Below, piece by piece: positions 10,325 to 20,640 of a DNA stretch of 64,000 nucleotides; the stretch's first letter is position 1; every line of letters begins with the position of its first letter. Origin of the DNA: Blepharisma japonicum (Eukaryota; Ciliophora; Heterotrichea; Heterotrichida; Blepharismidae); NCBI GenBank assembly GCA_949751835.1, contig CATKHK010000121.1, positions 45,616 through 109,615 on the forward strand, given 5' to 3'. The position numbers and the translations under genes were made by a program. A model generated the notes under the pieces. It searched no databases. It was given only the letters and a program-made list of their open reading frames with translations, and was not told where the DNA came from.

Positions 10325-11665
10325 CTACATCGTTTTCTTTTTAATTTGAAAAATATATTTCAAATACAAAATCACGGCTGTAATAACTGATGATATTGCG
10401 AAAGCTCCATCAAATAAATGATGGAAGCTGAAAAAATCTACCCCGCTTAAAGCATTAGTCATAGCTTCTCTTTTCTTTTCAGGCAAATTAGCTCTCATCA
10501 TTATGACAGTTGCCATGAAATAAGCTCCCATAACTTCACTTAGCATTAATAGCAAGGATTCAGAAGAGAGTCCAGAGGAAAGTAATTTCCCACATTGATT
10601 TACAATAGAAACCAAAATATTGGCAAAGCTTCGGATATTTGTGAAAATTAAAATCCCAATAAATACAAAACTTGAGTGTTCAATAACAAAATTCAAAAAT
10701 GACTCATCAAGACCAAAAATATAGCAAAAAATGTGTAATCCACGGGTAACTGGATCTATTGAATATTTCTTTTGTAAAATAACATTATATATTGAAAAAA
10801 CTACTTTGTAAATCCCATAAATAACAAGAAATTTTGCAAATAATGAATATATTCTCCCTTTAAAAGTTTTTGATAATTTTTCTTTTTCTCTATTTTCTAC
10901 TATCTCTGACACTGTCTGCAAATATTGTTGATGAATTGCCTCAGCTGCCTGTAGCTCTGCATCCAAAGCTTCCAGTTTTGGATCTGAATTAAAAGATCCA
11001 TTGAAGATACCTACCAAAGATTTGGCTCATCCCACATTTTTCTTTTCTAAAGGTAAAAATAGTCTTTTCTGCTTTATTTTCACAAGATTCACAATATTTC
11101 TCTTGGACAGTCTACAAAACTCTTTTAAGTCAGCTTGAGTAGATGCCACATTAAAAAAATTAAAATAATTGTAAGCACAATTCACTGCTCCAAATCCTGA
11201 TAGACAAGCACTTATCAATACTCCATTAATTCCTAATAATTTTATTTGCTCTATAATAGAATAATGCAGAGACTCTAAATTTTCTGATGTCCCAATAGTC
11301 AAATACCAATAATAGCTTAATTCTCATAAATAAATTATAACAAAAATAATTCACAGCAGCCATTTGAGTCTGAATGGAAAGACAAAAGAATAAATAAAAT
11401 AGATTGGGACAATATAAAGCATCAAAGTACTAAAACAGCCAAAAATTATTTTTCAAATCCCAGGATTCACTTCAATCGACGTCAGCTCCAATAGGAAAAG
11501 TTCTAAAAGAGCTCCAGATGCAGCAAAAGTAGCGCTGAAGAGAAGTTCGACAAAGGGATTTTGTATTTCGAAGTTGTGTAAAAGTCAAAAATGAACAAAC
11601 ATGTAAGCAAGCCCTAATAATAAAAGTCAAGATAATGAGATAATAATCCATGTTCCTGTTTCCAT
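10325..11665 (-). CDS. Golgi pH regulator (GPHR/GPR89, GTG family)
   Basis: Protein of 446 aa, close to the ~455 aa of animal GPR89. With TGA as Trp the frame is open from ATG 11665 to the TAA/TAG at 10325; I checked the first 120 codons individually. The N-terminal half has several TM helices with the family pattern around FSATFAASGALLELFLLE and the diagnostic LLSGFGAVNC-type block (here ACLSGFGAVNCAYNYFNFF). The C-terminal half is the ABA_GPCR domain, with DPVTRGLHIFCYIFGL, FIGILIFTNIRSF, SEVMGAYFMATVIMMRANLP and FHHLFDGAFAISS. The family forms Golgi anion channels needed for lumenal acidification. At least six TGA codons are used. No introns. Confidence 0.92.
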
Positions 11666-11770
11666 TTTAAATCTAATTAAACTCTGATTTTTAGATTTTT
11701 CATGTAAAAGAAATAACTGCACTTAAAGTCTAATGATCTTCTATAACTTAAGTTGATTATTTTAGCTAGA

Positions 11771-12103
11771 TTAAGCTAAGAATCCTAAAGTCAGCCAACT
11801 TGCCATCATCAGGACCCCTCCCCAAGGCATCGCAAAGTTAAATTTCGAGTCTTCAGTCTTCGCATAATAATAAAGTGGCAAGCAAAACAAGCTTACCCCA
11901 GCTGCTGAAAGTGCTCCAGGAATGTGCTTATTTTTTTTATTCCCCACAAAGAGGAGTGGAATGCTTCCGAATTGTTGGTATCTCACCGCCTTATCCCATT
12001 TCTTTTTTTGCTCATAGTTCATACCTCCATGATACCCATAAGTTGCCGTTACCAGTGAGGCGCACATTGATGTACAGCCCAGTGCGAAATATAATTCCGT
12101 CAT
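11771..12103 (-). CDS. TMEM256/DUF423 family small membrane protein
   Basis: Protein of 110 aa with four hydrophobic segments. The family pattern is visible: an N-terminal GCTSMCASLVTATYGYHGG block, KKWDKAVRYQQFGSIPLL (family WxxAVxYQxxHxxxLL), a middle AAGVSLFCLPLYYYA segment, and a C-terminal PWGGVLMMASWLTLGFLA matching the P-x-GG-x-x-F-x-x-GW ending. The role of the family is unknown; eukaryotic members are small, multi-pass membrane proteins. Its start codon is only 8 bp from that of the divergent acyl-CoA oxidase gene. Confidence 0.85.
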   Translation of the reverse strand: MTELYFALGCTSMCASLVTATYGYHGGMNYEQKKKWDKAVRYQQFGSIPLLFVGNKKNKHIPGALSAAGVSLFCLPLYYYAKTEDSKFNFAMPWGGVLMMASWLTLGFLA

Positions 12104-12111
12104 ATTTTTAT

Positions 12112-14076
12112 ATGGAAAATTTCGCCCAAGAGCGTAAAGGGATTGATTTCAGCGTAAAAGACCTCACAAACCTGATATATGGTCCTCATATACCAAAAAT
12201 CATAGAAAGGTGGAATATTCTGGCAAATGATCCAGTCACCAAGAACACACCTGAGCTTTATTGGCTTTCAAGGAAACAATCATTAAATAAAGCCTACCAA
12301 AAAGTGAAATTTGTACTGGATAAGTGAAAGGTTTATGATGAAAAACATGAAGAAATCATATGGGACATGTTTAAACATATAGGCCCTACTCCATTTGATA
12401 CCCATTTTACGATGTTTAGACTAGCAATCCAAGCATTAGGAAGTCCTAAGCAGCGCTACAAATGGCTGAAATTAATTAAAGAAAATAAAGTCATAGGGTG
12501 TTATGCACAAACTGAAATAGGGCATGGGTCTGATGTGAGAAATATAGAAACGACTGCTGTTTATGATAAATCGACACAAGAGTTTATAATAAACTCGCCT
12601 ACAGTATCAGCGTCAAAGTTTTGGATTGGATCCTTAGGACTAACAGCGAACCATTGTGTGGTTTTTGCTAAGCTGATTAGTGATGGGAATAATTATGGAG
12701 TCCATCCTTTTATAGTCCAAATAAGGTCAATGGAATCGCATCACCCATTAAAAGGCATCACTTTAGGCGATATTGGGCCAAAATTAGGCTGGGGAAGAGT
12801 AGACAATGGATTCCTTCAGCTTCATTCTGTAAGAGTACCTATGGAAAATTTACTATCAAAATATGGTAGAATTAGAAGGGATGGGACTTATTATTCCCCG
12901 CCATTTGCAAATATGAGGTTTTTTGTTATGATGGAAATAAGATGTGGGATTATAAGAGACTGCTCAAGACATCTAGCCAAAGCACTCATAATAGCTGCAA
13001 GATATTGTTTTAATAGCACAGAAAATTTAGATTCAGATGGCAAGCCTATGAAAATAATTGACTATCAAGGCTATCAATATTCTTTAATTCCTGCAATAGC
13101 AAATTGCTATGCAATTTATTTGACAAGTCATAAGGTAAAACAAATGAATATTAATATGCTGTTAAAGCTCAGAGCTGGAGATCTAAGCTACGTCAAAGAA
13201 ATGCATAGCATAGCATCTGGGCTGAAATCATTATTTACTTCACAGACACTAAAAGATATAGAAAAATGCAGAGAAGCTTTAGGAATGCATGGATATTCAT
13301 TACTATCAGGCCTCCCTACAATTTACCTAGACTTTTCTCCATCAGTTACTTATGAAGGCGACAATACAGTTTTAATGCTTCAATGTGCTTCCTTCTTATT
13401 AAAAGCTATAAAAGGCTTAAAGGCAGGTCAAAAACTGCGTGATTCTTTGCAGTATTTAAATTACATAGATATTTATATGAAACATACCTGCAAAGTAAAA
13501 TCATTAAGAGACCTTGCCAATGTGTTATCATTTGAAGAATTTTTGAGGGTCAGATCTTGCTACGTCGCAAAAAGGACTTCAGAAAGATTTGCTAGAGAAA
13601 TGGACGAAGGGTTCCCATTTATTGAAATTTTCTATGAAAGAGCTCAATCAGACCTAATTGAGATGGCTAAGGCTCATTTAGTGCTTTTTGTGTTTTTGCA
13701 GTTTAAAGATGCAGCGATGACCCAGAAAGGAAAAACTAAAAAAGTATTACTGAAATTATGCGAGCTGTATGCTGCTATTTATATTAAAGAAGGAATTGCT
13801 GAATATTATGAGTGCGGGTTTTTTACTAATGGGAAACCTGAAGAAATTTTAGATGAAAAAATAGAAGTCCTGCTGAGTGAGCTGAGATATGCAGTAATTG
13901 GACTAACTGATGCATTTGGATATACAGATAATGCGCTTAACTCAGCATTTGTAGGAGACAAAGATGGCTTAGAGACCTTACAAGACTGGGCTGAAAAATC
14001 TACTTTTAACACAGAAAAGGCTTTAAAGAATTTCAAATCACTGGTGCATCCTAACTTTATTGAGCCAAAATTATAG
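12112..14076 (+). CDS. Peroxisomal acyl-CoA oxidase
   Basis: Protein of 654 aa, the usual length for ACOX1-type enzymes, which catalyse the first, H2O2-forming step of peroxisomal beta-oxidation. Start at ATG 12112; a TGA-Trp at 12325 joins the N-terminal domain to the rest. FAD/substrate-domain motifs are present: CYAQTEIGHGSDVRNIETTA, INSPTVSASKFWIGSLG and VPMENLLSKYG. The catalytic-Glu motif is TYEGDNTVLMLQ at about residue 418. The protein ends -PKL, a weak PTS1-type peroxisomal targeting tripeptide. The C-terminal ACOX domain is complete. Ends 14 bp before the convergent gene at 14091. Confidence 0.93.
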
Positions 14077-14090
14077 TTAAATCATTACAA

Positions 14091-14570
14091 TTAAATTCTT
14101 TTTGAGGTTTCTTCTTCAAGTGCTTTTTGTTTTTTCTTTTTAATTAGTTGAGAACGCTGGTTAAAGGTTTCTGCAATTAAATTTGACGTAGATGCTGCTG
14201 TATTTGGCTTTTTCTCTTCTTGATCCTTTATTTCCCCTCTTAAGCCGAATTTATTAAAAGGATCTTCTGTGAGATTGGGAAAGGCTTCTTTTATGAGTGG
14301 CTTCGTTTCTAATAAATTCCATTTGACTTCATTGCTGAATGCAAAAGCCTGCTGGCCGACTTGTCGCATTTTTCTAATGACTTCAATACTTTCGTTGGAT
14401 TTTGGAGTCATATGCTTGATAACGATACGCAAATAGTTGTAGCCCATACCTATGGATCTTCCTGTTTGGCGAGTTATTTGGGGAAGTTTGTTGCCTTGTC
14501 TAAATGTGATGTAGGTGGAAAATGAGACTAATGGGACAAATACACAAAGAAAACCTGAGATTAATCCCAT
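14091..14570 (-). CDS. Small N-terminally anchored membrane protein, unknown
   Basis: Protein of 159 aa. Residues 4-22 form a single hydrophobic anchor, followed by FRQGNKLPQITRQTGRSIGMGYNYLR, then a charged helix and a Lys-rich tail. The sequence after the anchor superficially resembles the hinge and amphipathic helix of TatA/TatB proteins (a G..KLP..R..GR pattern), but overall similarity is too weak for an assignment. It is more cautiously an organelle-membrane protein of unknown role. Convergent with the acyl-CoA oxidase gene. Confidence 0.6.
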   Translation of the reverse strand: MGLISGFLCVFVPLVSFSTYITFRQGNKLPQITRQTGRSIGMGYNYLRIVIKHMTPKSNESIEVIRKMRQVGQQAFAFSNEVKWNLLETKPLIKEAFPNLTEDPFNKFGLRGEIKDQEEKKPNTAASTSNLIAETFNQRSQLIKKKKQKALEEETSKRI

Positions 14571-14637
14571 TAATATAAAGTATTTAGAATTTATTTTTAA
14601 TGTGATGTTAATATTAATTTAAAATCTTGATGGGATT

Positions 14638-14820
14638 CTATATATTTTTTCCAAAGTTGTCCATTGTTTTTTGAATATGTTTATAATAACTCGGTTCAAT
14701 ATTGTGCTCTTTATAAAAATTGCTTTTCCCTGTAAGCAATAATAATAAAGCCCCTGCGGATTCTGCTAAACTTGGAAAAAGAGCAGGACCGTTTCCATAT
14801 TCCTCTGTAATCTTATGCAT
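14638..14820 (-). CDS. Small hypothetical protein
   Basis: Open frame of 60 aa starting at ATG 14820 with a hydrophobic stretch AGALLLLLTG near residues 22-31. Unrecognised. It may be a real microprotein, or one half of a gene broken from the frame at 14862-14993: the two lie head-to-tail in different frames, and I could not find a 15- or 16-nt intron to join them. Confidence 0.3.
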   Translation of the reverse strand: MHKITEEYGNGPALFPSLAESAGALLLLLTGKSNFYKEHNIEPSYYKHIQKTMDNFGKNI

Positions 14821-14861
14821 AATTAAATGCCTCGAATCTACAATAATTGAATGACTTATTT

Positions 14862-14993
14862 TTATAGCAGCTCTTTTGCATGCTTTGGGTTGGATCTAAA
14901 TAATTCTTCAAATTTTTCTAGTCTTGTTTGTAACTCTTCTTTTAATTCTATTGGTAAAGAGTAATCCAATATTTTCCCTGATCTCAATTTCAT
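14862..14993 (-). CDS. Small hypothetical protein
   Basis: Open frame of 43 aa from ATG 14993 (MKLRSGKILDYSLP), mostly charged helix, ending NPKHAKELL. The frame is open somewhat further upstream without another ATG. It lies 168 bp from the divergent UGGT gene start. No family recognised; could equally be a fragment. Confidence 0.3.
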   Translation of the reverse strand: MKLRSGKILDYSLPIELKEELQTRLEKFEELFRSNPKHAKELL

Positions 14994-15160
14994 TTTTCTT
15001 AAATTTAAGTATTGAGCATAGCAGGCAGAAGGAAATAAATTTAATTTCAAAAGCTTTTTATCTTATGCTTGTATTTTGTATTCAATCTGCTAAAAACAAG
15101 AATTATAAAGGTAGGATTTTTGAGCTTTTATTCTATTCCATCTTTTTAATAATTATTGCT

Positions 15161-18100
15161 ATGTGATTCTTACTAATAATAGCCCTAGGGAGTGCACAAA
15201 TAAAAATTGAAGTTACAACAAATTGGAAAGGACCAAGCCAGAGAACATTAATACAAGAATTGAGGTAAAATATCATAAAGCGAATACTTTGCAGAAATCG
15301 GGAAATTTTGATATTTTATTGATAAAATTGAAGAAATAGAAGATAAGCTTAATTTGGATTCTGTAATAAGCAAAATATCAAGAAGTGAGGTTGAGAAAAA
15401 GCTAATAAATTATTCATTGAGCAATAGAGAATTTTCAGCCAGAATGGAGTTTTATTCCAAATTGGAAGAAAAAGACAGAGTAGTGTTAAAGGAAAATTGC
15501 CAAGATTTTTATATTATTAACTCTGAAGCTTCATGCATATTAGATAGAAACCTCTTTGCTACACATGAAATTGATAGCTATCAATTCGACCATGCAATAT
15601 TTAAAGGTAAAAATTCAGTTATTGCTTATCTGGATATTACTAATATACATTTTCCTGAGATTTCTTTGAATATCAAAGATTTTTGTATCAAAAATAACGC
15701 GACCTATATACTAAGGCATCGAGATACAAGAATAAATAAAGCTGACTATTTAGGAGGCTATGGGGTTGAGCTGCAATTAAAAAATCACTATGAAAGTCAA
15801 TTGATAGCCAAAGATAATGGTAAATATTAATCAGATTTTAAATTTAAAACCCTGAAAAGATTGGTATCCATGCTACCTAATTGGAAAGATATCTCAAAAA
15901 TACTAGAAAATTTCCCTGAACATATATTAAATCTAAATTCAACTGAGTTTTCAGAATCATTCAAAAACGAATCACTTTCAGTAACAGGGCTGAATTCCAA
16001 GGTAAATATTATGCAGTTTAAAGATGAAGGAGTGATCCTAATAAACAATTACTATGTGCCAGCGGATTTTTTTAGTATTTTATCAGTCCTCAGAGCGGAA
16101 TATAATGCTATTGAAGAGCTCAAAAAAATAGGAATCCCTCATAAAACAGCACTGATAATGCTAGATCATTTCAATTTAAGAGTACACAAAGACATTTCAG
16201 TAAGTAAATACTTGAAAACTGGCCCTAGCACAGGAAGGGTCTACATAAATAATTTAGAAAAAGACTTAAAGTATTCTGAATGGCAGAAAAACATGTCTGA
16301 TTTTTTAACAACTTATGAAGTTGACCTAGCAAAGGTTGCAAAAAATTTTTATAATTTAATAGCTGTTGTCGATTTAGATAAAGAAATCAGCTGAAAGGCA
16401 ATAAAAGCAGTTATACACTTATATACAAATAATTACCCTGTTAGATTTGGATTTGTGTTTCTTGGAAACCCTGATTTAGCTTTGGTTATGAATCAAGCAT
16501 GCAAATGCTTGGAAAGCAATGAGACTTCTATTATTGAATTTTTTGGATTATTAGAGTATAATATGACAGCATTAGAAATTCATTCAATAGGAAAAAGCTA
16601 TTGCGAAACTGCTGAATTTGAAGGAATAATAAACTCCAAGAAGAAATTACCTACCATAATTTGCGATAATTTTAGACTGTGTGGGCCTGTTCATTTAATT
16701 TTAAATGGCCGCGTTCTTGAGATAAATCTTGATAAACATTTTGATAAATCCCTTATTGTGGAACTAAGAAGAGAAAAGAAAAATATAATGACTGCTAAGG
16801 TAAAAGGAATCTTGAAACCTCCTCTGACCGGCTATTTTGAAAATTTAATAAATGAATTCCCAATTGTAAGAAACCATTTAAATTTCCTTGATGGGATTCT
16901 TGGTGAAGAAATTTATCATGGTATAACCAAATTTGGGTATAACTTTGATTTTAATGGTCATCCAAAATTAATGACTTATACTGTGATTGCAGGAATAAAT
17001 GACCAAACTTTAATATTGCACACTATTAAATTATTCAAAGAGGCTTCTTACTTAAAAATCAGAATAAGATACATTTTTAACTCAAAAGAATTGGATGATG
17101 AATGATATAAACTTTTGTGTTATATAAAGTCAATTCATGAAAATAATAAAAAGTTAAATTATACTGGGAGCGATATAGATTTTGATAAATTTCAATGTGA
17201 ATACTCTCTTGAGTATATTAAAGCCTGCTTTATGAAAGACACAATCGAGTTTATATCAGGAATATTAGTTAATGGAAAAATGATACCCACAAAGGAAATA
17301 CATTCTTATTCAGATTTGAAAAATATATATGATTTAGAAATTGAAAGGTCTGATTTGAACAATATCCAAAAACATCTTCAAACTTCTATAAAAGAAAATA
17401 AGCTGGATAACACAATGGAAAAAGCTTCATATATTCTTCTTCGGCAATTATCCCATATTCCTTATTTTGCTTCATATGCTTCATATCATATTGTATCTTC
17501 AAAGAATTTTACCAAAAGAATTATAAATACAAAGAATATCTATTTCAACATTAATTTATTGATCAATCCTTTAAACGAAAAGGGAAGATATCTATCATCT
17601 TTGTGCAATTTTCTGTTAGATATTGGCTCAACTTTGAGCGTCACTTTAATTGCTTCAAGTTCCTCACATTCGACTGATAAGATCCAAAAATTTAATATTA
17701 AAAAAGACCTGAATCAAGAGTTTTCGGTGAACAAAAAAATTCATAAATCAGCTTCAGTGAGTTTGAATACACCAGAATCATGAGTTTTGAACTTTAATAC
17801 GCCGCTTTATCTAGATGATTTGCAATTAAATAAAACATCAATACTTAGATTTTCATTAAAACAGATTCTGATTACAGGAAGTTCGAAAGCAATTCAAAAC
17901 AATTTCGAAATTAAAATGCAGAGCGCCATAGAAATAAATCTATTTGAACCTGATAAGATTATTTCAAACACATTTATTATGAAGAATCTTGGCTATTTTC
18001 AGTTTTATGCTCATCCTGGAATTTTTAATATTTCACTTAGCGATAATAGCAAAGATGAATGAAAATTGCCAAATTTGGCGCCAGTTATTGTAAAAGATTT

Positions 18101-19061
18101 TAATCAAAAGCCTATTACCTTCAATTTATATAAAATTCCTCCAAAAAACATAACAGCTGAGCATAAAACTAATTTGATAAAAAATGACGATCAAGTCATT
18201 AACATTTTTTCTATTGCAGAAGGCAAAACATATGAGAGACTTCTGGAAATAATGATCCTTTCAGTCATGAATCACACTAAATCAAAAATCAAATTTTGGC
18301 TTTATGGTGATTTTCTCTCTATCAACTTCAAGAAATCAATAGAAATTCTGTCTGAAAAGCTGACATTCCAATACGAATTTGTTTCTTATAAATGGCCAAG
18401 CTTGCTTCCATCTCAAAAAGAAAAATCCAATCGAATTTTCGCTTATCGAGCTCTTTTATTTGACATGCTTTTTTCTGCAAATGTAACTAAAATGATATCA
18501 ATGGACGCTGACCAAGTAGTCCAAGCAGACATTTCTGAATTATGAAATATTGATCTACAAGGAAATGCATATGGCTTTGTTCCATTCTGCGAATCAAATA
18601 ATGACACTTTTGGCTTTCAATTTTGAAAAGATGGGTATTGGCAAAATCATTTGAAAGGAAAACCTTATTTCATATACGCTCTTTCTATTACAGATTTGGA
18701 TAAATATAGAAGTATAGGAGTTGGAGATATTTTAAGATTTTATTACGAGTGTTTTATATCAAATGCGAATTCTTTGCAAAATTTAGATCAAGATTTGATA
18801 AATTTTATACAGAATAAAGTGCCAATTACACAGCTGCCAAGCAAATGATTGTGATGTGAGACATGGTGCGCATATGAAGAAAAAGATAAAGCTAAAATCA
18901 TTGATCTGTGCAATAACCCATTAACAGAAGAAGCAAAGTTAGACGTGGCTAAAAGAGTGATTCCATTATGGAGAAAATATAATGAAATCGCAGAAAAGCT
19001 AGAAAAACTTACTAAATCTACAGAAAACAAAAAGATCACAGAACATAGAACGGATTTGTAA
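15161..19061 (+). CDS. UDP-glucose:glycoprotein glucosyltransferase, paralogue 1 (UGA-rich)
   Basis: Spliced protein of about 1284 aa. The second codon is TGA (Trp), giving MWFLLIIALGSAQ as signal peptide, aligned with MWIPFLLCIAYAQ in paralogue 2. Introns: 15265-15280 (16 nt), 15820-15834 (15 nt), 16002-16016 (15 nt). The N-terminal thioredoxin-like UGGT repeats are followed by the C-terminal GT24 catalytic domain (~18.2-19.0 kb) with the metal-binding DAD in MISMDADQVVQAD and the WLWCETWC block. About ten of roughly eighteen Trp codons are TGA. The conserved DQDLPN motif reads DQDLIN here. Acts in the ER lumen, re-glucosylating misfolded glycoproteins. The C-terminus (HRTDL) is not a standard KDEL signal. 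Confidence 0.93.
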
Positions 19062-19116
19062 GCTAGAAAATTCATTTAGTAATTCTCTGCACTAATAAAT
19101 TAAAGCAACTTAATTA

Positions 19117-20379
19117 TTATTCAGCTTCAGCCTTTTCCCTATACTCTGCATTCTTAAAAGTGCCTCCGAGCAGCATATCCTTATCAAACTGGTTATCCAA
19201 AAATTGTGCTTTATCTACTTGTCTATTTTTTTGTATTCTTTGTGCCTCGCTATCCCTATACTCTTGCTGAGCCTGTGCTGCCTTTTCTCCCCCACACCCC
19301 CATACCTCAATTGAGACGATATGCATTTTCCCATCAGTCTCACCCGCATTAAAAAGATCCCCAGGTGGATAAGTGCTGCAATGAGAAATCGCATAAGAGT
19401 TCATATCAATATCGTCATCAAGCCAAACTCTTGCAGTCTGTGGGACATTTCCTCCAAATCCAAGTCCTTTTGGAAACTTAGATGTCCCTGCAATCCTTGA
19501 GTTAAAATAAATGAAATTTCCTCCTCCTTCGCCTTCTTCAGGCCTAAAAGTGTGGTACCCATTATAAAAAGTGAATAAAAATGTATCCATCGATCCTGAG
19601 TACTTAGCGTTATCTCTGAGACCATCTCCTATAAAAGCTCCTAATAAGGTTGAGTCAGACAGTTTTATAGTCAAAACCATTGGGCCTTGATATCCATTAA
19701 GTCCAGCTGCCAGTCTATTGAAGCTTAGTCCGTCTTCTTTTGATAAAAAGAGCCTAACCAGCTCAATTCCACATAGAGCTGGACAGCTCAGATATAAAAA
19801 TGATAAAGCTTCATTGATAGTGTGATTATTTTCATTAAGAGTAGGAGGCAGAGAAGGAGGCTTATCTAAGAGTCTGGAGATTAAAAAGTTAGGGAAACAG
19901 TTGGCAAGAACTGGGAATTGCACTTGAAAATAAGCTTGGAAATCACGAATGGACTGGGAATGAGGGTTAACTGAAGTAATTATAGAGAAATCTCCTTGGA
20001 TTATTGCTAATAAGTGCCGAAGTAAAACTTCATTAAAATTTTGAGTCCCTTCTGTTATGTTTAATAAATTTGAAAACCTTTCAACTGGCCCTTTAATATC
20101 ATAACTTATTCCTCCGGTTTTATTTTTTCCAAAAATGAGAATTTCTAAAGCCTTTAAAAAGCCTTCAAAGTCTTTTTTGGTTTTTACCTTGCTTGATAAG
20201 TAATTTTCAATAGAGGGGTGAATTTCAGGATCATTTGGAACTTCAAACAGTTTCTGAGCTAAAGAATGGTCAATAGTACCTTTGGTAAACAATAAATTAA
20301 AGTGCCCAGAGAGGAGTTTAAGTTGTGTTGAATTAAAAAATGTGTCTTTGCTGTAATCTTTGGACTTTGAGTTTCCCAT
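19117..20379 (-). CDS. TLDc-domain protein, MEAK7-like, N-myristoylation motif
   Basis: Protein of 420 aa if it starts at ATG 20379, giving MGNSKSKDY, a good N-myristoylation signal and very like the MGNS start of animal MEAK7 (TLDC1). A longer in-frame start at 20469 would add 30 hydrophobic residues and bury the Gly, so I prefer the shorter one. The C-terminal TLDc domain is clear: LLGAFIGDGLRDNAKYSGSM, DTFLFTF, FIYFNSRI, GLGFGGN, RVWLDDDIDMNSYAIS and the terminal IVSIEVWGCG. MEAK7 is a lysosome-associated mTOR signalling protein in animals. Uses TGG only. Sits between two tandem UGGT genes on the opposite strand. Confidence 0.85.
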   Translation of the reverse strand: MGNSKSKDYSKDTFFNSTQLKLLSGHFNLLFTKGTIDHSLAQKLFEVPNDPEIHPSIENYLSSKVKTKKDFEGFLKALEILIFGKNKTGGISYDIKGPVERFSNLLNITEGTQNFNEVLLRHLLAIIQGDFSIITSVNPHSQSIRDFQAYFQVQFPVLANCFPNFLISRLLDKPPSLPPTLNENNHTINEALSFLYLSCPALCGIELVRLFLSKEDGLSFNRLAAGLNGYQGPMVLTIKLSDSTLLGAFIGDGLRDNAKYSGSMDTFLFTFYNGYHTFRPEEGEGGGNFIYFNSRIAGTSKFPKGLGFGGNVPQTARVWLDDDIDMNSYAISHCSTYPPGDLFNAGETDGKMHIVSIEVWGCGGEKAAQAQQEYRDSEAQRIQKNRQVDKAQFLDNQFDKDMLLGGTFKNAEYREKAEAE

Positions 20380-20640
20380 TAAATAATATACTTTGTGTAA
20401 AATAAAAATTATTACCAATGAGAAGCATAAAATTAGTATAAAGTCCTGTGCATGCTTATTAAGGGGCAATATGAGGCATGACCACTGTAATAGACAATAT
20501 TATATTTTATGTACTTTAAAATCTCGTTTTTGAGCTATATATTTAATGCAACATTAATTTATATATTTTGTTTTAACAATATAATCATCATATTTAATTT
20601 AAAAAATATTCTTGCTTTATAAAGACTACACGCAATATAA

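Noticed and set aside
10325-11302. Separate standard-code genes (here and throughout the window)
   Set aside because: Breaks coincide with TGA at positions that are Trp in paralogues or in conserved families (GPHR, UGGT, exportin-1, histidine kinase); reading TGA as Trp gives full-length proteins.
13806-14036. Antisense ORFs inside acyl-CoA oxidase, HSP110, eRF1, lipase and others
   Set aside because: They are shadows of strongly conserved genes on the other strand and show no motifs of their own.
14091-14570. TatA/TatB homologue
   Set aside because: Only a short stretch after the TM anchor resembles the Tat hinge and helix; the remainder does not fit, so no assignment was made.
20380-20469. 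N-terminal 30-residue extension of the TLDc protein
   Set aside because: The downstream ATG gives MGNSKS, a myristoylation start shared with animal MEAK7; the extension would hide it.
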